A DNA stretch of 64,000 nucleotides from Cylindrotheca closterium (lineage: Eukaryota; Bacillariophyta; Bacillariophyceae; Bacillariales; Bacillariaceae). The notes below the pieces were generated by a model. That model was not told the origin of the DNA, searched no databases, and was given only the letters and a program-made list of their open reading frames with translations. Both the position numbers and the translations under genes were made by a program. Positions 21,977 to 34,298 of the stretch are shown here, one piece after another. The stretch lies in NCBI GenBank assembly GCA_933822405.4, contig CAKOGP040002091.1:243889-307888 (forward strand), in the 5' to 3' direction. The stretch's first letter is position 1. Every line of letters begins with the position of its first letter.

Positions 21977-24210
21977 ATGAAGTCAGCGATAGTCTTTCCT
22001 CTTTTGTCCATCTTGGTGGAATACGCTTCCTCATATGCCCCTGTTAGAAATCAACATGGTCATGAAAGCAATGGTGCGTTGATCACAGATCCATATGACT
22101 ATTTTGCAACACCTCCGGAAACTGCTACCGCAAAATGTGCTCTCATCAACACGGTGATGGACGAGTCTGGTTCCATGCAGACGGAGCAGGCATTCTTGCA
22201 AGCTACTGCTTTTCCAGGCATGACCCAGGACCTATACAGCGACAAGTATGGATATGACTATGTGTTCCTCTGCTCCCACGGATTCGGGCGCAGATTTGGG
22301 ATTGATCCATCCTGGTATCGTTACCTTGGATGCTCCTTGTTTAATAAAGAAACGGGCCAACTACAGAATTCGCTCATCGACAACTGGTATGCTGTGGGTA
22401 AACGTGAAGATGGATGGGCAGCCATTCAAAAGGGTATTGTGAATGTGACTGCAACGATCGATGGAATTGACTTGCTGGAAACTTGCAAAACGATGGACAA
22501 GAACATGATCTTGGTTTCTGATGAGGTAGGTACATTCTTGCATTCTGCCTGTTGGTCATGTGGCAGCCTGAAAGACGTATACAGGATGACTAACACATGT
22601 ACCGTCATTCATTTTCGGCCATAGGATCGTGACGCTGAAGATCCAACAGTCACTCTAGAAGCAACGAGAGCGATGCTAGACCAATACGGCTACGTCCTGA
22701 ACGTTGTCGTGCCTATCAGTATTCTTGGTGACTTGAACAACTTGGGGATGAGAATCTCGAACGGTGGTGCGACCTCCACAATTTTTGCTGCCGATGGCGC
22801 TGGAGGTTGGAGAGCGGGAGTTTTGGACAAACCACTAAACGAAATTGCAAAGAGTACAGGTGGTATGTGGGCTTTTGAGCATTATCATCCACTTGTAATT
22901 GATACGCCTGGTGCTATTTGGGCAGTCGAAAGTGTTCGACGTGGCGTAAGAGAGTTTGATGAGACTCTTGGCTATTCCTTCGCAAGTGCCTTCATTTACC
23001 TGAAAGTGCATGAAATCGCTTGCTCGAGCTCCACTGGTGCAAACCTCACTGCATGTGAGACGCCTTGCCTCGGTGCAGACAAAGAAGGCCCAAGCTGCGC
23101 CATTACGGAGTATCTGGATTTTTCGAACGCACCAAGCATGGTTCCTTCATCTGCACCAAGCATGAGTCTTGTTCCTTCATCCTCGCCAACCACATCTCCG
23201 CCTTCAACTTCGCCTACGCCTGCTCTTTCATCCTCGCCTTCACCTCCACCAACGTCTGCCCCTTCTTCTTCGCCTTCCAAGAGCCCTGTCGCTGTTCCTA
23301 ACATTCCTGACATTCCTGACACTGAGGTTTCGGACACCACCACTTCAGGCAGCAAGGGCGACCCCCATTGTAAGTACAACAACAACAACAACAAGAATCA
23401 TTTTCAATAGCTGAATTCCTTGAAATGTCCCAATCTCACCCGCGATTCTTTACAGTCACAACATGGCAGGGAGAGCACTTCGAGTTTCACGGACAGTGTG
23501 ATTTGACCTTGGCCAAAGATGCTGGCTTTGCCAATGGAATTGGATTGAACGTTCAAATCCGGACCAAACTGGTTCGGTACTGGAGTTACATCAAGAGTGC
23601 CGCCATTCTTATTGGCGGCGACATTCTCGAAGTTCAAGGTTCCGGCGACATGGATCGAGAAGTGTCGAACTACTGGATCAACTTTGAATTCCAAGGAAAG
23701 TCCACCAACATCGGAGGATTCCCATTGGCCTTGTTCGATGACCATGTCCCAGGCCATCCCAAACGCAGATTTGAGATCGACTTGAGCTCGAAGTATCCTG
23801 GCCAAAAGATTGTAATTTCCACCTTTAAGGAATTCGTCAAGGTTGACTTTGTCAATCCTTCCACCAATTCCTTTGGAAATACGGTTGGTATGCTCGGTAA
23901 CTTCCAGAGCGGCCAGACCCTATCCCGGGACCAAGCCACTGTGATGCATGATTTCAGCGACTATGGTACCGAGTGGCAGGTCCTTCCAGCCGATGACATG
24001 TTGTTCCATGACCAATCGCATCCTCAATTCCCAGAACCTTGCGTTCTTCCAGAGGATCCCCGAGGACAACGTCGTCGTCTTGATGAAAAGAGCCTCACTG
24101 TTGAGCAAGCCGAAGCTGCTTGCAGTAGCTTGAGCAATCCATTGGATGTCAAAGACTGCGTCTACGATGTTTTGGCCACCCAAGATTTGGACATGGTCGG
24201 CGCCTTTTAA
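21977..24210 (+). CDS. Secreted vWA - Ser/Pro linker - GDPH/vWD protein
   Basis: Three exons: 21977-22525, 22625-23369, 23456-24210 (introns 99 and 86 bp, GT-AG), giving 682 residues. A signal peptide (MKSAIVFPLLSILVEYASS) precedes a von Willebrand A domain with MIDAS motif D-E-S-G-S near residue 62 and VSDEDRD across the first splice. A linker of about 60 residues rich in Ser, Pro and Thr follows. The second splice recreates GDPHFTTWQGEHFEFHGQCD (from 428), the start of a vWD-type domain; MLGNFQSG...HDFSDYGTEW completes it. GDPH-containing secreted proteins have been reported in diatom adhesive trails, and in mucins the Asp-Pro bond of GDPH is autocatalytically cut. Likely an extracellular matrix or adhesion protein. 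Confidence 0.85.
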
Positions 24211-24698
24211 GGATCCCTTCGATGGAACAACTGTTTGTATTTGCATATAAAAAATGAATGCTCTGCTGTGAGGACACACTTTTATTCTAACTGCTAAATA
24301 AGTCTATTCTAAAAACTTTAATCAAAGGCTGCAATAGTTCTTGACAGGTAGGTCCAAGGCTTGAAAGCTTGAAAAACTTTGAGTTTTCAAATGGGGGGTC
24401 CAAAATGGAAGAACGTTTATTCCAATCTTGGCGTAAAATCAGCGAAAGCCTTTTGTTTTCTCTACTATCCTGCAAAATCCATCGCCTTGCGCACATGCAT
24501 CATAGCCATGAATACTCGTAGACTAACCAAACTCAACGAGACATTGCGGACGCTCGTAGCATGACAACGACGACAGTAGAGTTCGTACAGTTTGTTCCTC
24601 CTCCAGAACAGTACCACTTCCTCGTATTGTGGAATATATGAACGTATGAGTGAGTCAATCAATCAAATATTCAAATACTCAATCAAATACTCGAATGC
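24211..24698. other. Convergent intergenic region
   Basis: No gene seen. Near 24655-24705 there is a short run of variants of CAAATACTCAAT (imperfect tandem repeat). Only weak ORFs occur. Confidence 0.35.
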
Positions 24699-25556
24699 TC
24701 AATCATCTTTAAAAACGCGAGAGGAAACATGCCAACTAAGGATACCATTGATCCGCCGGACAATCCAAAACAAGGGTGTGCCAAGCAATGCATTCCCATT
24801 CCAGAGTTCTTGCACATCAAGAACCAAAAAGTCACTTTCGGGTACCAAATAAGAAATGTTGGAAGGAGTACTAGTCGCCACCACCAATTGTGGTTCTTTT
24901 TCTTCTTCTTCTTGTTCTTCCAATGGGACTTCTGCCCGAACCAACGAGCGCAGCTGGACTTCTACTTGAACCAACGAGCGCATGTCCAAATTGAGAGATC
25001 CGTAATGTTGGTTCAACGCATAGGTCACCAGAATGGAAGATCCCTTGGGTTCCACATCCACGCAAATGGGTGGACGGAGGCACTTTGGTTGCAGTTTCTC
25101 GTGCAATCGAAAAGCTTCGTGGATCTCTTTCGGGGACTTGCAAATGACAGCGGCGTCTTGAAACTTTGCCGTGTCCGCAAAATGGCAGTGTGGATGATGA
25201 CTACCGCGACCTGCATACATTTGCGTGACGAGCTCCGTCAAGAGATCGTAGTGTTTGGCGTCAAAGGATTCTTGTTTGGTGGATAAGAGAGACTCGTGGC
25301 GGTTGTTGTCGTTGTCCGAAGACCACGGAGGCGGAGGAAGTCCATAGATTCCCACTCCAATGGAAATTGTGGTCAGGGATAGATGGGCGAAAGGAAGGTT
25401 GGCAACAATAGTCTTGAGCGACATGGCGTTTGACTTGACGAGTTGTAAAGCTGCAGTAATGACAACTGATGTGCTGTCAACTGATGGACGATTCGAATGA
25501 AGAAAGAAAACAAATGATGCTACTGTACCGATATGAATCATCATCATCATTATCAT
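24699..25556 (-). CDS. Uncharacterised protein, possible NTF2-like fold
   Basis: Open frame of 285 codons. Translation may start at the first ATG, giving a hydrophobic N-terminus (IHIGTVASFVFFLH), or at Met45 (25424, MSLKTIVANL), which again is followed by a hydrophobic stretch (LTTISIGVGIYGL). The middle (YDLLTELVTQMYAGRGSHHP, ICKSPKEIHEAFRLHEKL, then SILVTYALNQHYG) has the helix-then-strand rhythm of small NTF2/SnoaL-like domains, but no decisive motif. A Glu-rich insert follows, then VLDVQELWNGNALLGTPLFW, which fits a closing beta-sheet. Function unknown. Confidence 0.5.
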   Translation of the reverse strand: MIMMMMIHIGTVASFVFFLHSNRPSVDSTSVVITAALQLVKSNAMSLKTIVANLPFAHLSLTTISIGVGIYGLPPPPWSSDNDNNRHESLLSTKQESFDAKHYDLLTELVTQMYAGRGSHHPHCHFADTAKFQDAAVICKSPKEIHEAFRLHEKLQPKCLRPPICVDVEPKGSSILVTYALNQHYGSLNLDMRSLVQVEVQLRSLVRAEVPLEEQEEEEKEPQLVVATSTPSNISYLVPESDFLVLDVQELWNGNALLGTPLFWIVRRINGILSWHVSSRVFKDD

Positions 25557-25834
25557 GCGGTGAGAAGATTTGATGAGATGTCTTCTACGACATCGTATAG
25601 GACGTTGATGAAACGCCTGTCTGATGCATGGCCAGGCGGCTTCTTTTTTTTCTGATCAGATCCACATGCGCTATTTATTTTCTTGTGCCATCTTTTTTAC
25701 CAGACCGTAATAAAGATCTTTTTCGAGACGACGTGTTGAACTGAACTCCCTCCAACCACGCAAGCAAGTAATATAATATATAAACTACAAGCGCCACAAT
25801 AATCATACAATAATATCATCGCTTTCAACAAACC

Positions 25835-28800
25835 ATGAGCAGTGAAGAACGGCCACCTTCGGCCAAGTCGAGGTCGAGCAAAACCTTTGGGAGCTTTGCC
25901 AAATCGGGCGTGACTATGGCATCCGACGGCGTGGCCAGTGTCGTCAAGCCATTTAGTTCCGTGGCAAAAGCTTCGGCCAAGGCTTCCGGCAAGGCTGTCA
26001 AGGCTTCTGGTAACCTGGTCCACGGAACTGTCAAGGCTTCCGGGAAAGCTGTCTCGGACACTGCAAACGCGCTGAATCCTACGAAAATGTTCAAGAAATC
26101 ATCGAAACATAAAACGGAAAAGCAGAGTTTGTACGAAGACCTGCATGCGGATCCCGCGGAAAGTTACTTGATTGAAGGATTGGAAGAAAGGGGAAGACGA
26201 ACTGTTCCCAACGGCGATGGCTTTAGACCTGCTGTGGAAGGAGAACGAGCTCCTTTTGGCCTGCACTCTCTAGGAAGAGCATTCGATGAAGAAGCTCCAT
26301 TGACGACTCAGTCTGCGCCGAACTATCGCAGCATGGCACGAATGGCACGGCAACAAAGCCAAAAGTTTTCCTTTGATGCCAATGACCCAAGTAATGACCT
26401 CAATTTAAAGCCGAGCCCCATGAACAGTCATCAACGCGCGCAGACACTTCTTGATAGCATCAATGATGATGAAGAAGATGAAAATAATCCCAACAACAAA
26501 AGTCCCATGGAAGAGGTATCCTTCCCTGGAGGTCCCATGGAAATCAATGTTGACGAGTCCCATCCCCTCCTTGGTGGCGAGGGTCTTGATCCATTGGAGG
26601 GAATAGATGGCGGAGGCTATCATGATCCATCCTCCGGAGCACCCTATCAACGACTCAATGAGGCCCGAAGAGGTGGACCCAAGCGACGTTGTCAAAACAT
26701 ACTCGCATGCCTCAATCCATTGAACCTCATCCGAAATTTGTTAAAGGCCATTCTCTTGCCTTTTTTGGCATGGTACATCCCATTGTTTATCATTTCCTGG
26801 GTATTGTTTTACTACTGCGGAAATCCTGAGCTCGATTTCATGCCTGGTGAAGCCACCATTTCCTGGTGGATCAACTTTTTTGGTGCGTTGCTCATATCAT
26901 TTCATTTCATTTTGCTGGTCCGTGTTGCTGTCGGCTGATTGATTGATTTATTTTCTCACAAACACACACACACACACACACACTCCATACATTGCTTTCA
27001 TCATCATTACAGGTCGACAATGCTTCTTGCTTCAAGTTTCTTACATTCTGCAAACCATTTTGATTGATTGGATCATTCTGTCCTCTCGCTTGGTATTGGC
27101 CATTGTAGGTCCTTGGGCGACCATGTTTTGTCTACAATCTCGAGGTTGGCCATTCTTGGTTGGATCTTGGGGCCTCCTGGCAATGGTCTTTTTGCACGGT
27201 GACGATGCCTTTTCGCAACATTGGCTGCACTTTACTGGCATTAAAATCTTTACCACGGCCAATTCTGGAACCTACATTATTGCCTCCAGTACCTACCTCC
27301 GAGTTCTCATTGGCATGGTATTGGCTGGGATTGCCACATCCTTGAAGCGAACCATTGTGACTCTGTACTTTGGAAAGAGAAGCTTTGATATCTACAAGAC
27401 AAAACTGGAGAAGATTCTCAACAATGTCATTTTGGTGTCGGAAGTTGCCGAACTTTCGGCTGCAGCCGAAGACCTTGAAGGAATAGAAACCAGCAGCCGA
27501 GAGACCCCACCACGTGGAGCTCGCAGAAGCGGCCCTGGTCATGTTCGCTGGTCCAGTCTTCGTTTTGAAGACCGAAAGAAAATGAGAAATTCCCCTCAAC
27601 AACCGGTCGACGAACTCTCAGATAGCGATGGAAGCAATGACGATGAGGAGAGTGAGGGACACGATAGTGACAAAAGCGATGCTAGCGAGGTCAAACCTGC
27701 TGAGAGCAAGGATGATAAAAGCGAAGAGGAGGACGATATGATGAGCACTGAGAATCGCATTGACCCCAGTTCTCCTTTCAACAAATCCTATTCCTCAATT
27801 TCAGCAGACACCAGTGTAAAACATTTCAAAATGAAGAACCAGCTTGGCCGATGGGACGATCCACTGAATAAGATGGACGCCAAGTCGGAATCGTCTGTTT
27901 CTGACATTTTGAAGTTTCGAAAGGCACTGACTTACATGGACTTAGAACACCCATTTTCCGAATCCTTTGGACCAGCATCGAGCAGAGACGAACTGTTGAC
28001 TTCTGCTCAGGCTGTCTATTCGCGACTTCGACGACTTTCGCCGGAAGGATCAGCGACCCTTCCGTTATCGGTGCTAGCAGTGTTGGCCGAGAATGAAGAT
28101 GGGACTGTCGATAAACAGACACGTAGAAGTCTGAAAAAGATCTTTCCTCCGGACAGAATGGGCAATGTGTCCCTCTTTTCCTTTGTCATGGGCTGTGATT
28201 CGGTATACAAGAAGCTTCGCTACTTTAGGGCCTCTGTCGGCAACTCATCCGTGATCGACAAAGTGCTCGAGGATATCGTCGACACTCTGTTCTTCTTTGT
28301 CCTTGTTATTCTCATTCTCTCCCTACTGAACTTGAATCCATGGCCGCTTCTAGTGTCCACATCCACTCTGATGGTGACTTTTGCGTTTGCTCTTGGACCC
28401 AGTGCTGCAAAAGCCATTGAGGTAAGTGCTATTGATCCGTTGGTTCTCGTCAGTCCTCCAAAGTTTGATACTCGTCTGACACGCCATGTTCCTTTTTTCA
28501 GGGTATGATTCTCATTGTCGGTCGAAGGTAAGGGCAGATCAATCACATTGGAAACTGTTTGGGGTTTGTCTCACATAAAGTATTGTATCCAAAATCACAG
28601 ACCTTATGACATTGGTGATCGAATCATCATTTCCAATACCCCCGGTGAAGCAGTTCCAGGAGTAGCCAATTCATGGTTTGTTGAAGACATTACACTCTTC
28701 ACTACAACAATCCGATTCGGAGCCAACAATGAACTCGCTACTCTCAGCAATGGTTCGATTGCACAATCAAGAATTACGAACTGTGCAAGATCAAAGAAGG

Positions 28801-29297
28801 CAACTGTTCACCTTGTATTGAAATTGCACATTCGATTTCACGAGGGTTCGAACTTGGCGGACTATAGGGAAGCTCTTGACACTTATGTCTTGAACAACCC
28901 AAACCGATGGGATTCGATCGTTTTCTTCCGCTGCGAGGAAATCGATGCTGACAATGAATTCGTTGTCTACCGTTTGGTAACTCGGTCAACTCAGTCGTGG
29001 CAACCTGCGCCGAGGGTGCTCGAGCACCGATCACAGCTACATCGATTCATGCTGGATCTTGCAAAGAGAATGGAAGTCCAATTCAACGCTCCACTTCCAA
29101 GCAGTGTTATCTATTCTGGTGGCGATATGAAGGACATCACAAATCCGAAGATTAACAGAGCAAGAGATCTCGAAGCATCATCGGCCGTACTGCCTATGGA
29201 TGTTGGTTCGGATACTGACGAGGACCCAGAAAGCGACGGGATTCACCAAACGGAGAATGCTGCGAGACGTGCCAGTACTGTTGGTGTTGGCGAGTAA
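25835..29297 (+). CDS. MscS-family mechanosensitive channel, copy 1
   Basis: Four exons: 25835-26882, 27013-28421, 28502-28527 (26 nt microexon) and 28601-29297, giving 1059 residues. A long cytosolic N-terminus holds the block GRRTVPNGDGFRPAVEGERA. Several membrane spans follow around residues 300-460 (LLPFLAWYIPLFIISWVLFY; QVSYILQTILIDWIILSSRL). An acidic loop comes next, then an EF-hand-like segment (AENEDGTVDKQT). The pore region (FFFVLVILILSLLNLNPWPL, then FAFALGPSAAKAIEG) is followed by the MscS beta-domain signature GRRPYDIGDRIII, spliced across the microexon. Plant MSL and fungal Msy channels share this layout and open on membrane tension. Intron 1 contains a short CA repeat. Confidence 0.85.
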
Positions 29298-29682
29298 AGG
29301 AAAATCGTCAAAGATAAGAAGTAGCAGCTTCGCAAAACTAGTAGTTGCATAATTTAGGTAGCGTCAAAGCCTCATCAAGTGGTTTCACTACAGTATAGTA
29401 TCATATAAGTCTTGGCCCAGTACCGGTAGGGGCTAAGCATGTCTCAGACGAAGCGGGATTCCTGAGAATTTTTCGGGTCCTTTATGCCGCCGCACTGCCC
29501 GCTAAAGATTTTGGTTCGGGCACACCAAACATTTCCCAATCAACAGAAAAGTCAACACTGTTCCTGAAGTACCGTATACGGATGATGCCGGTTGCCGTGA
29601 ATATGCGACCGAGAATATGCGACCTCGAACAGTGCATCGGCACCTTGGTACTATTACAATTCATTATTGATCGGAAAAAAAG
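29298..29682. other. Intergenic between channel copies 1 and 2
   Basis: 385 bp with no ORF of note; it must hold the 3' end of copy 1 and the promoter of copy 2. No shared motif with the upstream region of copy 1 was evident beyond general AT-richness near the start. Confidence 0.35.
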
Positions 29683-32600
29683 ATGAGAGGTGAAGAAAAC
29701 GACCCTCAGAAGTCGAGAGCAAGCAAACTAGCCTCATCCTCAGGTGGCTTGAGTTCAGTGGCAAAGGCTTCCGGAAAAGCTGTTCAACGCACTGCAAATG
29801 CACTTAATCCTACCAACCTATTCAAGAAATCGAAACCTATGCCACACAAGCAGAGTTTATACGAAGAGCTTCAAACCGAAACAGCTGAAGAGCATTTGCT
29901 GGAAAGCTTGGAAGAAAGGGGAAGACGAACTGTTCCCCACTCGGATGGCTTTCGACCTGCAGTTGAAGGAGAACGAGCTCCTCTTGGCCTGCACTCTCTG
30001 GGGAGAGCATTCGACGAGGAGGCTCCATTGACTTCTTCGTTTGCGTCGGATTATTTGAGCATGGCACGAATGGCACAGCAACATAGTCAAAATCAGAATC
30101 AGAGATACCACTACGAGGAGGCTGACCCAATGAGCAACCATCAACGTGCACAGTCACTTCTCGAAAGTATTAATGAGAGTGTGAATGAGAATGATGATGA
30201 AATTGACGACACGATGATCGACGAGGAAATGGGCCTCCAGGGAATATCGGAAATTATGGTGGACGAGTCCCACCCCCTTCTTGTCGAACCAATGGAAAGA
30301 GGCTATTCATCAGCACCATATCAACGACTACAAGAGGCTCGGAGGAATGGAGCAAGACGTCGCTTTCAAAGAATCCTTGCATGCCTCAATCCATTGAACA
30401 TAATCAGAGGGTTGTTGCGGATCACTCTACTGCCATTCTTGGCATGGGCTCTGCCTTTGTTTGTGACTTCCTGGACATTGTTTTACTACGCTGGAAACCC
30501 TTCGCTCGAGTTCTTACCTGGCGATGCTACTATTTCATGGTGGCTCAACTTTGTCGGTACGAATGCATCACCGATCGTATGTTTTAATCCCCTTGCCGAA
30601 TCTTATAATCGCTCTACTCCTCTTGACAGGTCGACATGCTTTCTTGCTTCAAGTGTCCTACATATTCCAAACCATCTTGATTGATTGGATCATTATGTCA
30701 TCGCGTTTGGTCGTGGCGATTATTGGTCCTTGGGCGACCATATTTTGCCTTCAATCACGAGGATGGCCATTCTTGGTTGGATCCTGGGGTATCTTGGCAA
30801 TGCTATTCTTGCAGGGAAGCGACGCCTTTAGTCAGCACTGGCTGCACTCTACTGGGATCAGGATCTTCAATGTTTCTAACTCAGGAAGTTATATTATAGC
30901 CTCTAGCACATACCTTCGAGTTCTCATTGGTATGTTATTGGCTGGAATTGCGACATCCTTGAAGCGAACAATTGTGACTCTCTACTTTGGAAAGAGAAGT
31001 TTCGGTAAGAAATGAATGGATTTATATGTCATCATACTTTTCCTGGTGTCTTGCTCAGCAGTGCCCCTTGTGCCCTTCAGATATATACAAGACCAAGCTG
31101 GAGAAACTTCTCAACAATGTGATTTTGGTGTCGGAAGTTGCCGAGCTTTCGGCAGCGGCGAGTGATCTTCCACACACAGATAGCAGGAGGAGCAATGTCA
31201 CACCGATCAGTAGCCAAACAAGCGGCCTCGGTCTCGGCGTTCAATGGTCTAGTCTTCGTTTTAAAGATAAGCAAAAGTTGAGTAATACCACACAAGATGT
31301 GGCCGAGGGAAGCCAAGGAAGCAATGACGACGATGAAGAAAGCGAGGAGGAAAGCGAGGAAAGCGATAGCTACACCAGCGATAACATCGAGATCAGTGAT
31401 AGGCGCAAACAAGATAGAGAGAAAGAGAGCGACGAACAGAATAAGTTGGATCGACTACGCACGCAGGCTTCTTTTGCCAAATCTTATTCCTCTCTTTCAG
31501 CCGACACGGGTGTAAATAAACACTTCAAAATTAAGAACAAGCTGGGCCGATGGGACGACCCACTGAATAAGATGGATACGGTAAGCTACCACGTCACAAT
31601 CAGCCTCTTGGAGTTTGTTTTTCCTGCAATTGCTCACAAAATTGCAGCAATCCGAGTCTTCGGTCTCGGACATTCTGAAGTTTCGAAAGGCACTAACGTA
31701 CATGGATCTAGAGCACCCATTCTCCGAATCCTTTGGACCAGCATCGACCAGGGATGAATTGTTAACTTCAGCTCAGGCTGCCTATTCGCGGCTTCGACTA
31801 CTTGCGGAAGGATCATCGACGCTTCCATTCTCCGTGCTGGCTGTGTTAGCGGAGAATGAAGATGGAACTATCGATAAACACGCGCGCAAAAGCTTGAGAA
31901 AGATTTTTCCGCCAGACAGAATGGGTAATGTGTCCCTATTAACTTTTGTGATGGGCTGTGATTCGGTCTACAAGAAGCTCCGCTACTTTAGGGCCTCTGT
32001 CGGCAACTCATCCGTGATCGACAAAGTGCTCGAGGATATCATCGACACTATTTTCTTCTTTGTCCTTGTAATTCTCATTCTCGCCCTATTGAACTTGAAT
32101 CCATGGCCGCTTCTAGTGTCGACATCCACACTGTTGGTGACTTTTGCCTTTGCTGTTGGACCGAGTGCTGAAAATGCAATCGAGGTAACTATTGATCCAA
32201 TATTCCTCTAAATAATTCACTTCGTCTCACAGGTCATCACTTGTTTTGTTAGGGCATCATTCTCATTGTCGGTCGAAGGTAAGAACAAATTAAGGTCAGT
32301 GGAAACTATTCGGGGTTTGTCTCACAGATTGTATCCATAATCACAGACCTTATGACATTGGTGATCGAATCATCATTTCCGATAGCCCTGGTGGACCGGC
32401 TCCAGGAGTAGACGAATCGTGGTTTGTTGAAGACATTACACTGTTCTCCACCACACTACGATTCGGGAACAGCAACGAGGTTGCAACTGTCAGCAATGGT
32501 TCGATTGCACAAGCAAGAATCACGAACTGTGCGAAATCAAGCAAGGCTACTGTTCAACTTTCACTGCGGTTTCACATCAAATTTCACGAAGGCTCGAATC

Positions 32601-33031
32601 TGCTGGATTTCAGGGAAGCTCTTGATACATATGTCTTGAACAATCCAAACCGGTGGGATTCGATCTCTTTCTTCCGCTGTGAAGCAATTGACACTGACGA
32701 TGATTTCGTGGTGTACCGTTTGGAGACTCAGTCCACTCAGTCATGGCAACCTGCTCCAAGAGTGCTTGAGCACCGAGCACAGCTACATCGATTTATTTTG
32801 GATCTTGCAATTAAAATGGAAGTTCAATACGAAGCTCCATTTCCAATTCATTTTATATATGATGGTGGCGCAATGGTGGACTTATCTCATCCCAGGGTGA
32901 ACAGAGCAAAAAAGCGGCAAGAGGATTTCGTCAAAGCAAATCGCGTAGCATTATCTCAGGATTCGGGCTTTGATCGAGCAGTAAGGGTCGAGTTGCCCGA
33001 GACGCCTGCGACACGTACTGGTGCCGACTAA
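29683..33031 (+). CDS. MscS-family mechanosensitive channel, copy 2
   Basis: Six exons: 29683-30556, 30630-31004, 31081-31580, 31648-32184, 32253-32278 (26 nt microexon), 32347-33031, giving 998 residues. The domain order is as in copy 1: N-terminal GRRTVPHSDGFRPAVEGERA block, membrane spans, acidic low-complexity loop (DDDEESEEESEESDS), QSESSVSDILKFRKALTYMD, EF-hand-like AENEDGTIDKHA, pore helices, beta-domain GRRPYDIGDRII. Introns at GKRSF|D and at KMD(T)|Q are present here but absent in copy 1. It lies directly downstream of copy 1 in the same direction, a tandem duplicate. The N-terminal region is shorter than in copy 1, without the extra KASG repeats. Confidence 0.85.
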
Positions 33032-33540
33032 AGGAGAATCGCCAAAGTTGAAAGTAGCAGCTACTCGAGTCCTATCATCATGACTGATGGATCAGTCATC
33101 GATCAGAAGCATATGACGACCTGTTGCTGACTTCCAGCAGTTCCAGATTTTTTGCCTTTGGGCTAGTTGTGGAGCCCAAGAGTAGCAAAACAAACGAGAG
33201 CAGATGGGCTATACGTGGAGCCCAAGAAAGAGAAAAAGGAGACTCGTGGTTCCTTTACGATCGCATACGAACTAATTTCATTTCTCTCCTACAGCGCGGG
33301 GCATATCCAAATAGGTATGCAACATCCCCAAAAATACAAGAATATAATGATGTAATGAATTTTGTTGATTTCTACATGCATATTATATCTGCTGGTTTCA
33401 TCGATGTAGCTTCAATGCCTCATCAAGTTGTTTCACTGGTCGTAAATACAGTATGCCCAATTGTCAGCATTCGTCTATTGATATTACAATTACTATTCAG
33501 GTAATATTGTTATTATGGAAGCATATGACTTTGATTAAAT
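33032..33540. other. Tail-to-tail intergenic region
   Basis: 3' flank of channel copy 2. No credible gene; an ORF at 33124-33504 has no recognisable feature. Confidence 0.3.
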
Positions 33541-33618
33541 CCATACCAAAAACCCAGTTTACATGGCCAAGTCTTGCCATGAGATCGTGCTTGACATATT
33601 GCTTTGCAATGACCATAT

Positions 33619-33846
33619 TCACTCGCCCTCGTTTGATTTGGTGCCCTTGTCAGTCTTTTGAATTTTCCGCTCTTCTTTCTTTCCAGGCACTGGTAGTGAT
33701 GCTACTTGAAACTCGTCACCGACTCGCGAGTGTTTTGTACCATGATAGGCTAGCCACTCCCTTTTGCTGCGCTTTCCACTTGGGCTTCCCTCTGAGTCAA
33801 CCTGTCGTTTTTGAGGGTTTGGGTCATCCTCTTTGTTGTCCGCCAT
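33619..33846 (-). CDS. Small charged protein linked to channel genes, member a
   Basis: 75 codons starting MADNKEDDPNPQKRQV, then SGKRSKREWLAYHGTK, acidic/basic and probably nuclear or disordered. A recognisable relative sits at 44540-44851 (KDDDPNPRKRQV, SGKRIKMDEWLAYHGTR) and a broken one at 50804-51041. All three lie tail-to-tail with an MscS gene or its relic. Nucleotide similarity to member b continues past the stop (about 33560-33620), so the end of this ORF may be a frameshifted truncation. No known domain. Confidence 0.45.
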   Translation of the reverse strand: MADNKEDDPNPQKRQVDSEGSPSGKRSKREWLAYHGTKHSRVGDEFQVASLPVPGKKEERKIQKTDKGTKSNEGE

Positions 33847-34298
33847 GACGTGTGGTTATTGATTATGTTACTGATTATGTTTGAAACTGAAATTGTCTCG
33901 ATCTTGAATTCTCTTCTGGTGCTTGGAGTCAGTTAGAAGTTGTCGGTCAGAAATATGTTGATTGTCTTTGAAATGTTGTTGGCGTTGGCAACTTGAAACT
34001 GACTGAAATACATAGTTGCCGACGGGTTCTCGAGATGAGGATGGATGGTGACATTCGTGTTTCGAACCAGTCCCTTTACGACCAGTTCGACTTTCCAGTT
34101 TGATTGATTTGATAGAATGATAATTTTACATTCCACAACCGCACATCAAAGCGAACCCCCAACGATTGCAGTGTTCTTTTTCATCATGTGTCAAAGCGAG
34201 CTCCTACCTCCAAGTGCTTACAAAGAACGAATGCAAACACAACAGAACCAAAGCTACACCTAGTAGAATCATAGAGAAGTTTGAAGGTTTAGTCCACC
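33847..34298. other. Divergent 5' flank
   Basis: Region between the small minus gene and the CoA-transferase. No ORF with support; presumably both promoters. Confidence 0.35.

Noticed and set aside
11883..22330. A shared stretch of about 16 nt (TGGTATCGTTACCTTG) at 11889 and 22314
   Set aside because: No similarity extends beyond it; probably chance.
26955..26985. CA dinucleotide run
   Set aside because: Ordinary microsatellite inside the first intron of channel copy 1.
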